Assembly: GCA_045592585.1 (NCBI GenBank)
Contig: JAZNVB010000042.1
Coordinates: 1 to 11,497 of the forward strand
Length of the DNA: 11,497 bases
Source: SIG440 sp045592585
GTDB taxonomy: Bacteria; Bacillota; Clostridia; Monoglobales; Monoglobaceae
Direction: 5' to 3'
Of the stretch, positions 1 through 6,287 are shown one piece after another. The position numbers and the translations under genes were made by a program. The notes beneath the pieces are model-generated. The model had not been told where the DNA came from. It saw only the letters and a list, made by a program, of their open reading frames with translations, and ran no database searches. Numbering within the stretch: the first letter of the stretch is position 1; each line of letters starts with the position of its first letter.

Positions 1-1
1 T

Positions 2-40
2 GTTAAAATAGTCCGGACCGCAAAAAGACGGGGAGATTAA
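2..40 (+). CDS. Possible C-terminal end of an upstream gene (partial)
   Basis: Only one plus-strand frame is open from the window edge to a TAA at 38-40. It would encode a basic 12-residue tail, VKIVRTAKRRGD. A strong hairpin terminator follows 51 bases later, which suits the 3' end of a plus-strand gene entering from the left. Nothing identifies the protein, and so short an open frame could be chance. Confidence 0.2.
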   Translation, partial: VKIVRTAKRRGD

Positions 41-91
41 AAATTACTCCATATAAAACAGTATAGAATATAAAAAGACTGTTTAAGACGA

Positions 92-125
92 AGAAAAACC
101 GCACAAAGTGCGGTTTTTCTGTTTT
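92..125. terminator. Rho-independent terminator, probably bidirectional
   Basis: A perfect 13-bp inverted repeat (92-104 with 108-120) has an AAA centre. The GC core CCGCAC/GTGCGG is flanked by A runs on the left and T runs on the right, so it can work in both directions. On plus it would end the gene entering from the left. On minus it is the first clear terminator downstream of rubrerythrin, so the structured element at 152-481 may be transcribed as rubrerythrin 3' untranslated RNA. Confidence 0.8.
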
Positions 126-151
126 AATGTCTTTTTGCTACGCACAAACTG

Positions 152-426
152 AAGCCTGACAGTAGCTATCTGAACCTGCCTGAAAAGGCGTAATTTTGGC
201 ATATTTTAGCTTGTCGTCTTTGACAGGCGTTAGCCTGCCTACATCCTCCGCACCAAAATCTTCTCAAAATTTCATCCTTTTCAGGTCGGAGAATTTTAAG
301 TGAGCTGATTTTTGACTGAACAAGGCAAAAACGGAGCTAATCCTTATTGGCTTAGCGAGTATTTTAACACAGTTCGGGCGGGAATCAGCCACTTAAAATC
401 AGGTTCGCATAACTGCTATCAGGCTT
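152..426. repeat. Three-way-junction inverted-repeat element (MITE-like or structured RNA)
   Basis: No gene is visible here. Outer arms 152-178 and 400-426 are complementary at 22 of 27 positions. Immediately inside the left arm, 179-188 pairs perfectly with 276-285 (CCTGAAAAGG/CCTTTTCAGG) and 193-199 pairs with 253-259, with a small AGGC/GCCT hairpin at 225-236. Immediately inside the right arm, 293-301 pairs with 391-399 and 304-310 with 383-389, giving 16 bp around one bulge. Only 7 bases (286-292) separate the two inner arms. AACT occurs at 147-150 and again at 427-430, a possible 4-bp target duplication. The design fits a small non-autonomous mobile repeat or a folded RNA; the sequence does not decide between them. 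Confidence 0.6.
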
Positions 427-432
427 AACTCT

Positions 433-481
433 CGGTGTACACCAGTACACCGTCGGGTAGCCCAAAGCCACGGCTTTGGCT
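433..481. other. Two consecutive hairpins next to the inverted-repeat element
   Basis: Bases 433-440 and 445-452 form a perfect 8-bp stem (CGGTGTAC/GTACACCG) around ACCA. Bases 463-469 and 472-478 form a second stem (CAAAGCC/GGCTTTG), extended by AGC/GCT at 459-461 and 479-481 around a one-base bulge. Neither is followed by a T run on either strand, so they are not typical terminators. They lie between the three-way-junction element and the rubrerythrin stop codon and may be part of the same element or of the rubrerythrin 3' untranslated RNA. The remaining bases 482-530 show nothing further. Confidence 0.5.
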
Positions 482-530
482 CGGTTTGTGTGTTCCAAAT
501 CAATTTTAACTATCCCCTGAGTCTTGCTGA

Positions 531-1073
531 TTAATAATTTGCTTTTCTTATTTCAAAGTAAGCCTGGGGGTGGAAGCAGGTGGGGCAAACCTCGGGTGCT
601 TTTGTGCCAACTGCAACGTGACCGCAGTTGCGACATTCCCAGATTTGAACTCCGCTTTTTTCGAATACTTCCTTTGCCTCTACGTTGTGAAGAAGGGCAC
701 GGTATCTTTCTTCGTGAGCCTTTTCAACAGCGGCAACTGCACGGAACTGTGCGGCAAGGTCGGTAAAGCCTTCTGCCTCGGCATCCTTTGCCATGTTATC
801 GTACATATCTGTCCATTCGTAATTTTCGCCTTCTGCTGCATGGAGAAGATTCTCGGCAGTATCACCAAGCTCACCAAGGTGCTTAAACCAGAGCTTTGCG
901 TGCTCCTTTTCGTTGTCGGCAGTCTTTAAAAAGAGCTCTGCAATCTGCTCATAGCCTGCTTTTTTTGCAACCGATGCAAAATATGTATATTTGTTTCTTG
1001 CCTGAGATTCACCTGCAAAGGCTGCCCAAAGATTCTGTTCTGTTTTTGTTCCTGCGTAAATATTTTTAGACAT
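531..1073 (-). CDS. rbr: Rubrerythrin
   Basis: Cytoplasmic di-iron peroxidase of anaerobes that reduces hydrogen peroxide to water using electrons from NAD(P)H:rubredoxin reductase-type donors. The 180-residue protein has the classical order: an N-terminal ferritin-like four-helix domain (about 1-140) and a C-terminal rubredoxin-like domain. Visible di-iron ligands include E22, E55-x-x-H58 and E117-x-x-H120. The iron-sulfur(Cys)4 site is C147-x-x-C150 with C163-x-x-C166. Length and domain order match ordinary rubrerythrin rather than reverse rubrerythrin. The ATG follows a consensus AAGGAGG site at good spacing. It has its own promoter (1112-1139) directly after the acyltransferase stop codon, so it is probably an independent oxidative-stress gene rather than part of the AraC operon. 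Confidence 0.96.
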   Translation of the reverse strand: MSKNIYAGTKTEQNLWAAFAGESQARNKYTYFASVAKKAGYEQIAELFLKTADNEKEHAKLWFKHLGELGDTAENLLHAAEGENYEWTDMYDNMAKDAEAEGFTDLAAQFRAVAAVEKAHEERYRALLHNVEAKEVFEKSGVQIWECRNCGHVAVGTKAPEVCPTCFHPQAYFEIRKANY

Positions 1074-1090
1074 AAATAATCCTCCTTAAT

Positions 1091-1108
1091 TTTGTAAAAT
1101 AATACAAA
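1091..1108. promoter_or_regulatory. Palindromic operator candidate in the rubrerythrin leader
   Basis: TTTGTA (1091-1096), six bases, then TACAAA (1103-1108) form a perfect dyad starting just 3 bases downstream of the -10 box, so it covers the expected transcription start. Such a position suits a repressor. Rubrerythrin genes in related bacteria are often PerR targets. This site resembles, but does not equal, the PerR consensus (two 7-bp arms with a 1-bp centre), so the regulator is not assigned. Confidence 0.4.
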
Positions 1109-1111
1109 TAC

Positions 1112-1139
1112 ATTTTATCACAAAAAGGATTATTGTCAA
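1112..1139 (-). promoter_or_regulatory. Promoter of rubrerythrin
   Basis: On the minus strand a perfect -35 TTGACA (1134-1139) is followed by a 16-bp spacer and TAAAAT (1112-1117) as -10. It begins 4 bases after the stop codon of the acyltransferase gene, so rubrerythrin can be transcribed independently. No terminator separates the two genes, so read-through from the AraC operon is also possible. Confidence 0.75.
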
Positions 1140-1143
1140 GGGA

Positions 1144-2337
1144 TTAGAGGAATATTCCTTCAAATTCATAAATATATTTTCCGTCAAGATAGTGCCGCTT
1201 TATTGCCCGTTGCAAGCTTGTGTCCTCGGGCATATCGGCATACTCTTTAAACCTGAGCTTAAACACAAAGTTAAAAACATCTGTGCCTTCGGTTTCGCCG
1301 GGGAATATGGTGTATTTTTGCTGAAAATTCAGGATGTTTGAGGTAGGACGCAAAAACTCCTTCAGTTGTGGGTCAAACAGCCATGTGTGGCAATGAAAGG
1401 CTTTAAATTTAAAGTCGGGATAGCAGGTTTTAAAAACCTCTCGTGCCCTTTGGTAGCTTGCCTCACAAGCTTCAGTTGTCAGGGCGCCGTTTTTGGGAAT
1501 GTGTACCGAAATTACACTGTCGCCCCGCTTTAAAACCACCTTCCACTCATCCTTTGAAAAGCTTTCGGGAGTGGTGGAGATAACGCCTTTATCCGATGCC
1601 CTGTATCCGATAAAGCTGTGGTCGGTTTCCGTAACCTCGGCATAAAGGCAAGTGCCGTCTTCGTCTGCAGGGGGTGTGCCCTTTACCATACCACGTCCGT
1701 CGATATATTCGCCGTTAAATAAAACGGCAAGCTCCTTTTTCTTGTTTTCAAGAACGATAATGGGACTATCAAGATTTTCAATCATCTGAAAACGCAGTCT
1801 GTCGATGTTTAAAACCTGTGCGTCCACATACAATTGCATATGGTCAAAATATCTTTTGTCAAAGCCCGGTCTGTCAAAGCGTTCTTCAAAGAGATAAACA
1901 CATAACTCATATTGATGCATGGTGGCTTTTATAATATCTTCGGGAACGTTGTGCGCCTTCATGTTTTCATAAAGGCTTGGGATTGAAGGCAGTATAATCA
2001 GCAAGGGAATAAAGTCATAGTCTTTGCTTCTTCCTGTGGGAAAAATAAATTCTGCAAGATGCTTTTTAAAATTCTCCCGGTCTTGCATAGCCTTATATAC
2101 AAATAGTGCATAAAGGGCAATGTCAGGGTTTTTGCGTGCTAATCCGGCAGCCTCTTTCAGTTCACCGCTGAAATTGGGAAAGCAGTCGCAGACAGAGCAC
2201 ACCTTTTCAATAAACTCCTCTTCAAGAAAGAATACTCCTGATGATTTATATTCCTTTTCTGCATTAAGAAATGCATTGTGAAAACATTTGTCAGGTGTTT
2301 CAAGATTTAAATTTTTGAAGAAAATGTTAATTTCCAT
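1144..2337 (-). CDS. NAT_N/GNAT_C-type acyltransferase domain protein
   Basis: A 397-residue soluble protein that I recognise as the family with an N-acyltransferase N-terminal domain and a GNAT-like C-terminal domain. The second half carries the family's typical pattern: a V-H-I-P strand, then an acidic ASYQRAREVF-type helix, CHTWLFDPQL, SNILNFQ, and near the end PEDTSLQRAI followed by a glycine-rich turn. Members are usually annotated only as acyltransferases, with acceptor unknown. The start chosen is the ATG at 2337, because GGGGGAGGG lies just upstream and the ATG follows the M20 peptidase stop by one base (TAAAATG). A longer frame back to 2403 would overlap the peptidase. Pairing with a peptidase/deacylase and an AraC regulator suggests a small acyl or amide metabolism operon. 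The precise reaction is not visible. Confidence 0.7.
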   Translation of the reverse strand: MEINIFFKNLNLETPDKCFHNAFLNAEKEYKSSGVFFLEEEFIEKVCSVCDCFPNFSGELKEAAGLARKNPDIALYALFVYKAMQDRENFKKHLAEFIFPTGRSKDYDFIPLLIILPSIPSLYENMKAHNVPEDIIKATMHQYELCVYLFEERFDRPGFDKRYFDHMQLYVDAQVLNIDRLRFQMIENLDSPIIVLENKKKELAVLFNGEYIDGRGMVKGTPPADEDGTCLYAEVTETDHSFIGYRASDKGVISTTPESFSKDEWKVVLKRGDSVISVHIPKNGALTTEACEASYQRAREVFKTCYPDFKFKAFHCHTWLFDPQLKEFLRPTSNILNFQQKYTIFPGETEGTDVFNFVFKLRFKEYADMPEDTSLQRAIKRHYLDGKYIYEFEGIFL

Positions 2338-2338
2338 T

Positions 2339-3604
2339 TTATACCCTCCCCCAATCACAGACAAATGCGGCAACCGCTTTGGTAAATGCCACCAGCTTGT
2401 CACATTCGATAAATTCGTCGGCTAAATGAGCGCCGCCTTCCACATCGAAATCTCTGCCTATACCAAAAGAAAAGCTGTTTTTACTTGAGTTATTTATAAG
2501 AATATTCAAATCCGAAAGGCAGGATGCCTCTGTTATCAGTTCTTCACCGATTGCATCTTTGGCACTCTTTTTAAGAAGGTCTATATATTGGTTGTCTTTT
2601 GCAGACAAGGCATATCTGAAATATCTTGTCATCGGTTCAATGCTTAAAACACGGATACCTAAAGGTGCCATTCTTTCGTTCATGCTCTCTGCCAATTCCT
2701 TTAATTCTTTGGCTATAACCTCTTCGGGCTTGTCGGTGTAGAAGGAAAAGTCAAGCTTTGCCATATTGCGGTCATTGGTGTTAAGACCCGACTGGAAGTT
2801 GAGTATCCGCATTGATTTTTCGGGAATGTTTGTTCCGTTGAAATTCTGATTTGCGTCAAGTTCCGCTTTGCGGCGGGCACCAAATTTGTGTAGCTCTTCT
2901 TTGGCAATTAGCAGGGCATCCATTGTGGCATCGCAGGTGTCGGACATACTGTCTTTAATCAGGGTCAGGGTGTCACGTCTGCCGCCGCAGGCACAGTTCC
3001 AGATACGCATATTTTTGCAATCCAGATTGACTATTGCATCGCAGGGGTATTTAAGACTTGCGGCAAGTGCTCCGTTGCCACCGCCGAATTCTTCGTCAAC
3101 ATAACCCGTAAAGTATAAATCACCATCTAAGCACAGCCCAAGGTCTTTAAGTGCTTTGAATATAAAAAGAGATGTGGCAATTGCATACTTGTCGTCGCAA
3201 GCACCTCTGCCATAGATGTTGCCGTTTTTTATTGTTCCCCCAAGGGGGTCGGTTTTCCAAAGGCTTCTGTCGCCTATGGGAACGGTATCGGTGTGTGCGG
3301 CAAGCATAATCTTTTTATCTGATTTTCTTCCTTTAAGAGTGCCGGTGATATTGGGACGCTTGTCTGTATTTCTGCCGGGCAGATAATCGCGGTTTTCAAG
3401 GATGCCGTCAACCGTGTCGGGACAGTAGATGTCACATTCTGCTCCTGCCTCGGCAAGCTTTTCAGAAATAATGGGCATAAGGTTTGCCTCGTTTCCGTTT
3501 GTACCCAGATTTTCGGAATTGGTTTTTATCAGCTCCGAAAGAAGCGAAAACAATTCACTTTTGTTTTCTTCGATATACTGTAATACTTTTGCCTTGTTTT
3601 CCAA
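2339..3604 (-). CDS. M20 family zinc metallopeptidase / deacylase (ArgE/DapE/CPG2-like)
   Basis: Cytoplasmic di-zinc hydrolase of the M20 family, which cleaves amide bonds in dipeptides, N-acyl amino acids or related compounds. With the start used here it has 421 residues, within the usual 380-470. All catalytic residues are visible: H104-T-D106 in an AAHTDTVP motif, bridging D137 in GRGACDDK, general base E171 and ligand E172 in VDEEFGGG, D195, and a C-terminal H393 in GGAHLADE. The start is taken as TTG at 3604. AGGAG (3613-3617) lies 8 bases before it, whereas the upstream in-frame GTG (3613) overlaps that AGGAG and could not use it. It is second in the AraC-M20-acyltransferase operon, 16 bases after the regulator and 1 base before the acyltransferase. 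The substrate is unknown; there is no signal peptide. Confidence 0.9.
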   Translation of the reverse strand: MENKAKVLQYIEENKSELFSLLSELIKTNSENLGTNGNEANLMPIISEKLAEAGAECDIYCPDTVDGILENRDYLPGRNTDKRPNITGTLKGRKSDKKIMLAAHTDTVPIGDRSLWKTDPLGGTIKNGNIYGRGACDDKYAIATSLFIFKALKDLGLCLDGDLYFTGYVDEEFGGGNGALAASLKYPCDAIVNLDCKNMRIWNCACGGRRDTLTLIKDSMSDTCDATMDALLIAKEELHKFGARRKAELDANQNFNGTNIPEKSMRILNFQSGLNTNDRNMAKLDFSFYTDKPEEVIAKELKELAESMNERMAPLGIRVLSIEPMTRYFRYALSAKDNQYIDLLKKSAKDAIGEELITEASCLSDLNILINNSSKNSFSFGIGRDFDVEGGAHLADEFIECDKLVAFTKAVAAFVCDWGRV

Positions 3605-3612
3605 AAAAATCA

Positions 3613-3617
3613 CTCCT
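3613..3617 (-). promoter_or_regulatory. Ribosome binding site that decides the M20 start
   Basis: AGGAG on the minus strand stands 8 bases upstream of a TTG codon at 3604-3602. The alternative GTG (3613-3611) begins on the last base of this AGGAG, leaving no spacing, so TTG is the better start. The site lies inside the 16-base gap after the AraC stop codon. Confidence 0.65.
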
Positions 3618-3620
3618 GTT

Positions 3621-4370
3621 TTATTGTAGTTTTGATGGAGGAACGTTTTTAACCTTCCTTACAAATCTTGAAAAATATTTCGGGTCTGAAAAGCCCGTTT
3701 TATATGCCACCTCGCTTACCGAATAATAGCCCGTGTGCAAAAGCTCCTCGGCATATGTCAGGCGGATATTGTTTATGTAGTTAAGGGGAGTATCGTCAAA
3801 CAGCTTTTTGAACTCCTGCCTGAAATATGTGTCGCTTGTGCCGTACATTTCCGCAAGCTGAGCAACCGACAGACTTGGGTCGCTGTAGTTGGCGTTTATG
3901 TAGTCTAAAACCTTTTTCATTTTTGCGGAGGAAGACAAAATACCTTCGGTCAGAACATCTTTTTGCAGCTCTTCAAGCAATTTATAAAAAACCGACGTTG
4001 CGGCAAACTGATAGCCGATTTGCTTTTCGTCCCATATTTTGTGAATTTTTTCGAAAAGCTTTTGTGTACCAATGGTATCCCGTGGGGTTATTGAAAAAAA
4101 GTCCTCATTGCTGTCGTCATCCATTTCGAAATGTACAACATACAAATGTTCGCCCTTGTGGGTTTGTGTGTAGCCGTAATCTTTGGGAACAAACGCCACA
4201 TCTCCGCTTGATACGTGGTGGGTTTTTCCGTTGTGTTCAAATTCTGTGTCGCCGTAAACGCGGAACGACAAAGCGTGAAAGGGCCTTGGCTTGGCATAAC
4301 GTTTATTATTTGTCCAACTTAGCTCCAGGGCTGATATTATGCGTATACCTTTGCTTCCATCCAAAAACAC
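3621..4370 (-). CDS. AraC-family transcriptional regulator, cupin plus double helix-turn-helix
   Basis: DNA-binding regulator with an N-terminal cupin-like sensing domain (roughly the first 100 residues, including HHVSSGDVAFVPKDYGY) and a C-terminal AraC/XylS domain in the last 100 residues. The two helix-turn-helices are visible as SVAQLAEMYGTSDTYFRQEF and SVSEVAYKTGFSDPKYFSRF, ending in the family's V-P-P-S-K. It is 249 residues from the GTG at 4370. An upstream in-frame ATG at 4382 gives 253, but that ATG abuts AAGG and would sit only about 5 bases after the predicted transcription start; the GTG has AAGGATGGTGG ahead of it. It is transcribed divergently from the sugar operon, and a direct repeat between the two promoters is its likely operator. 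It probably responds to a sugar or glycoside and controls the sugar operon and itself. Confidence 0.93.
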   Translation of the reverse strand: MFLDGSKGIRIISALELSWTNNKRYAKPRPFHALSFRVYGDTEFEHNGKTHHVSSGDVAFVPKDYGYTQTHKGEHLYVVHFEMDDDSNEDFFSITPRDTIGTQKLFEKIHKIWDEKQIGYQFAATSVFYKLLEELQKDVLTEGILSSSAKMKKVLDYINANYSDPSLSVAQLAEMYGTSDTYFRQEFKKLFDDTPLNYINNIRLTYAEELLHTGYYSVSEVAYKTGFSDPKYFSRFVRKVKNVPPSKLQ

Positions 4371-4393
4371 ATTTACCACCATCCTTTTTTGTC

Positions 4394-4422
4394 ATACTAT
4401 CACAATTTTAAAGTAGTGTCAA
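4394..4422 (-). promoter_or_regulatory. Promoter of the AraC-M20-acyltransferase operon
   Basis: On the minus strand TTGACA (4417-4422) is followed by exactly 17 bases and TAGTAT (4394-4399). Initiation would fall near 4387, giving a leader of about 17 bases to the GTG at 4370. The -35 box directly abuts the outer copy of the 12-bp direct repeat (4423-4434). Confidence 0.75.
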
Positions 4423-4455
4423 GTTATGAAATGTCCACTTTATGTTATGAAATGT
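4423..4455. promoter_or_regulatory. Direct-repeat operator, likely AraC-family binding site
   Basis: GTTATGAAATGT occurs at 4423-4434 and again, identically, at 4444-4455. The 21-bp period is two helical turns, so both copies face the same side of the DNA, the usual layout for two half-sites of an AraC-family dimer. One copy touches the -35 of the leftward promoter and the other ends 3 bases before the -35 of the rightward promoter, so one bound dimer could influence both operons. Confidence 0.75.
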
Positions 4456-4458
4456 GAG

Positions 4459-4487
4459 TTGATTTTGAGAGATGTCAACTATATAAT
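4459..4487 (+). promoter_or_regulatory. Promoter of the seven-gene sugar operon
   Basis: TTGATT (4459-4464), a 17-bp spacer and a perfect TATAAT (4482-4487) give a sigma-A promoter with start expected near 4494. The leader of about 29 bases contains the AGGAGG at 4508-4513. The repeat copy 3 bases upstream of the -35 suggests activator contact with RNA polymerase. Confidence 0.8.
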
Positions 4488-4522
4488 GAAAGTATACACC
4501 AAAACATAGGAGGTTTTATTTT

Positions 4523-4882
4523 ATGTCAATTAAACACACAGCGGTCAGCTACTACGGTTTTAACTATGTAGAACATGCCAAAGAAGATTTTAAGGAAATG
4601 ATTGAACACGGTTGCGACACTGTTATTCTTGCAATCACAGAATTCGATATGGATTTCTGGTTCCCCAACATCAATAACATTGTAAAGCTTGCTCACGATA
4701 TGGGCCTTCGTGTTATTGCTGATACATGGGGTATCGGCAAGTATTTCGGTGGTGAACAGGTTAGCTTGTTCCTGCAGAACAACATCCATCACAGACAGGT
4801 TTCAGCCTACACAGGTGAAGTGCTGAATGCAGCTTGCTTAACACAAATTCATTCCGTGACTATTTCAAGCGCCTTTGCCTGA
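4523..4882 (+). CDS. Glycoside-hydrolase-like TIM-barrel protein, N-terminal part (frameshifted gene)
   Basis: First gene of the sugar operon, with a good AGGAGG 9 bases before the ATG. The first 106 residues look like the opening strands of a beta/alpha barrel: AVSYYGF, DTVILAITEFDMDFW and RVIADTWGIGKYFGGE. Conserved-looking sequence continues to NAACL and then changes abruptly into about 14 unrelated residues before a stop at 4880-4882. The natural continuation (NTNSFRDYF) is in the -1 frame from 4840. One added base near 4838-4840 would restore a 343-residue protein reaching 5553. In this family of hypothetical glycosidase-like proteins an AAC-P/L-N segment normally continues into an F-R-D/E helix, which supports one original gene. 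As drawn, the product is truncated and probably inactive. Confidence 0.75.
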   Translation: MSIKHTAVSYYGFNYVEHAKEDFKEMIEHGCDTVILAITEFDMDFWFPNINNIVKLAHDMGLRVIADTWGIGKYFGGEQVSLFLQNNIHHRQVSAYTGEVLNAACLTQIHSVTISSAFA

Positions 4883-5553
4883 AGCTTGCAAGGGAGACCG
4901 AGGTTGACGGATTTTTCTGGGACGAGCCCCATTATGCATATCCCAAGTCATATGCATCAATCACAGGCGGTGCAGGGGATGACTGGGCTTGCCGCTGCCC
5001 CGAATGTATGAAAAAGTTTGAAGAATACTATGGCTATGAAATGCCCAAGTTTATGAATGATGATGTTAAGCAGTTCAGATGGAGAGAGGCACTTTATACT
5101 TTAGAGGACACATCAAAGGCTCTTAAAGAATATAACCCCAATCTTGAAATTACCTGCTGCGTACACGCAACACTTAACACATACTACGTAACCGAGCTCC
5201 GCGGCTACGATAACTGGGAAATGGTTGCAGCTTGCCCGTATTTTGACGTATTCTCAACAACAATTATCAACTGGGAATTGCCTGAAAGCTTCTTCCGTGA
5301 TATCACCGAAAGAACTGTTGCTATGGCAAAGAAATACGGCAAGGAGTCTGAACGTTGGCTGATGGGCTACAACAAGCGCCCTGCAGATTTTGCGCAGATT
5401 GACAAGGTTGTTGATATGTACGAGGGTCTTGGCGTAGACCGCTTAGCAACATGGACATACCGTGGCGGCTACGGAACAGTTGTTGCCGCAAAAGACCCAA
5501 TCGAACTTTGGGACAACATCGGCAGAAACTATAAGAGAGTGCTGAAAAAGTAA
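4834..5553 (+). CDS. Glycoside-hydrolase-like TIM-barrel protein, C-terminal part (frameshifted gene)
   Basis: The remainder of the same gene, in the -1 frame relative to the N-terminal part; this frame is open from 4819. It carries the informative residues: VDGFFWDEPHY, a strand end with acidic residues as in glycosidase active sites; a cysteine cluster in ACRCPECMKKFEEYYG, seen in several glycosidase-like barrel families; EITCCVHATL; FDVFSTTIINW; RWLMGYN; and a last strand, DRLATWTYRGG. No ribosome binding site precedes the TTG at 4834, so independent translation is unlikely. Its TAA overlaps the ATG of the first SIS gene (TAATG). Apart from the single shift the frame is clean, so the lesion is recent, a sequencing or assembly error, or real recoding. 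A cytoplasmic hydrolase or lyase acting on a glycoside is my inference; I cannot name the family. Confidence 0.75.
   Translation: MLNTNSFRDYFKRLCLKLARETEVDGFFWDEPHYAYPKSYASITGGAGDDWACRCPECMKKFEEYYGYEMPKFMNDDVKQFRWREALYTLEDTSKALKEYNPNLEITCCVHATLNTYYVTELRGYDNWEMVAACPYFDVFSTTIINWELPESFFRDITERTVAMAKKYGKESERWLMGYNKRPADFAQIDKVVDMYEGLGVDRLATWTYRGGYGTVVAAKDPIELWDNIGRNYKRVLKK
4835..4843 (+). other. Frameshift position in the TIM-barrel gene
   Basis: The upstream frame reads TGC-TTA-ACA here (C-L-T), while the sensible continuation starts with AAC at 4840 in the -1 frame (N-T-N-S-F). A missing base between 4837 and 4840 explains this. There is no long homopolymer and no X-XXY-YYZ slippery heptamer in the overlap (4819-4882), so programmed -1 frameshifting is not supported. 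Confidence 0.7.
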
Positions 5554-6275
5554 TGATTACCGAAGTTTATTTAGAAAAAATCATCTCGGTGCTCAATGAA
5601 ATAAAAGAAACCCAGACCGACAAAATGGCAGAGGCGGCACAGCTTATTGCACAGACAATCAAGAGTGATGGCATTATTTACATATTCGGGTGCGGACATT
5701 CACATTTGATTGCTCTTGATTGCTTTTATCGTGCAGGGGGCCTTGCAAATGTGAGCCCCATTCTTGATACCGATTTGATGCTCCACAACGGCGGCGCAAA
5801 AAGCAGTAAGCTTGAAAAAATGAGCGGTATTGCCGAATCGGTCTTTGAAAGGTATTGCCTGACCGAAAAGGATATACTGATAACAATATCTACATCGGGC
5901 AAGAATGCTGTTCCTGTTGAAATGGCTCAGGCGGCAACAAAGAACGGAATTAAAAATATTTCGGTTGTATCCTCTGCCTATTTTGCAGATAAAAAGGATG
6001 CCCCTCTGCTTTATGAGTGCAGTGACATCTATATTGATAACTGTGTTCCTCACGGTGATGCGGTTATGGAAATTGAAGGGGCGCAGACCAAAATGGGCAG
6101 TGTTTCAACTGCAGCAAGCTCCTTTATACTGCAGTCAATCCTGATGGAGGGGGCAGCTCTGGCAGGAAAAGAGGGTGCAGAAATCCCTGTTTATATGAGT
6201 GGAAATATTGATGGCGGCGCCGAGTTTAATAAGTCGCTTATAAGCAGATATATGCCACGGATTAAGCATTTATAG
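5553..6275 (+). CDS. SIS-domain sugar isomerase, UPF0309-like (canonical copy)
   Basis: A 240-residue single-SIS-domain protein of the UPF0309/sugar-isomerase-domain type, expected to bind and isomerise or release a phosphosugar in the cytoplasm. An N-terminal helix (about 1-36) precedes the Rossmann-like SIS fold. GCGHSH (46-51) forms the first loop and S113-T-S115-G116-K-N is the typical serine-rich phosphate-binding loop. YRAGGL, N-C-V-P-H-G-D-A and the C-terminal R-Y-M-P-R-I also match the family. The ATG overlaps the previous stop as TAATG and has no clear ribosome binding site, so translation probably depends on coupling to the TIM-barrel gene. The frameshift upstream could therefore lower its expression. 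It is a paralogue of the protein at 7796-8548, which lacks these serines. Confidence 0.88.
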   Translation: MITEVYLEKIISVLNEIKETQTDKMAEAAQLIAQTIKSDGIIYIFGCGHSHLIALDCFYRAGGLANVSPILDTDLMLHNGGAKSSKLEKMSGIAESVFERYCLTEKDILITISTSGKNAVPVEMAQAATKNGIKNISVVSSAYFADKKDAPLLYECSDIYIDNCVPHGDAVMEIEGAQTKMGSVSTAASSFILQSILMEGAALAGKEGAEIPVYMSGNIDGGAEFNKSLISRYMPRIKHL

Positions 6276-6279
6276 GGGG
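6274..6279 (+). promoter_or_regulatory. Ribosome binding site that decides the esterase start
   Basis: AGGGGG overlaps the TAG stop of the first SIS gene and lies 8 bases upstream of ATG 6288. The earlier in-frame GTG (6279-6281) begins on the last G of this site, so it is not a workable start. Confidence 0.6.
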
Positions 6280-6287
6280 TGGCTGAA

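Noticed and set aside
524..929. Plus-strand open frames over the rubrerythrin gene
   Set aside because: They are antisense to a confidently identified rubrerythrin and have no ribosome binding site or recognisable protein pattern.
2338..2403. Longer N-terminus for the acyltransferase
   Set aside because: It would overlap the peptidase by 65 bases, while the ATG at 2337 has an ideal ribosome binding site one base after the peptidase stop.
3827..4411. Long plus-strand open frame of 194 codons
   Set aside because: It lies antisense to the clear AraC regulator, has no domain-like pattern and many Cys/Arg/Phe residues typical of shadow frames, and would read through the divergent promoter region.
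4819..4882. Programmed -1 ribosomal frameshift as explanation for the split barrel gene
   Set aside because: No slippery heptamer of the X-XXY-YYZ type and no downstream stem-loop that stands out in the overlap. Mutation or sequence error is simpler.
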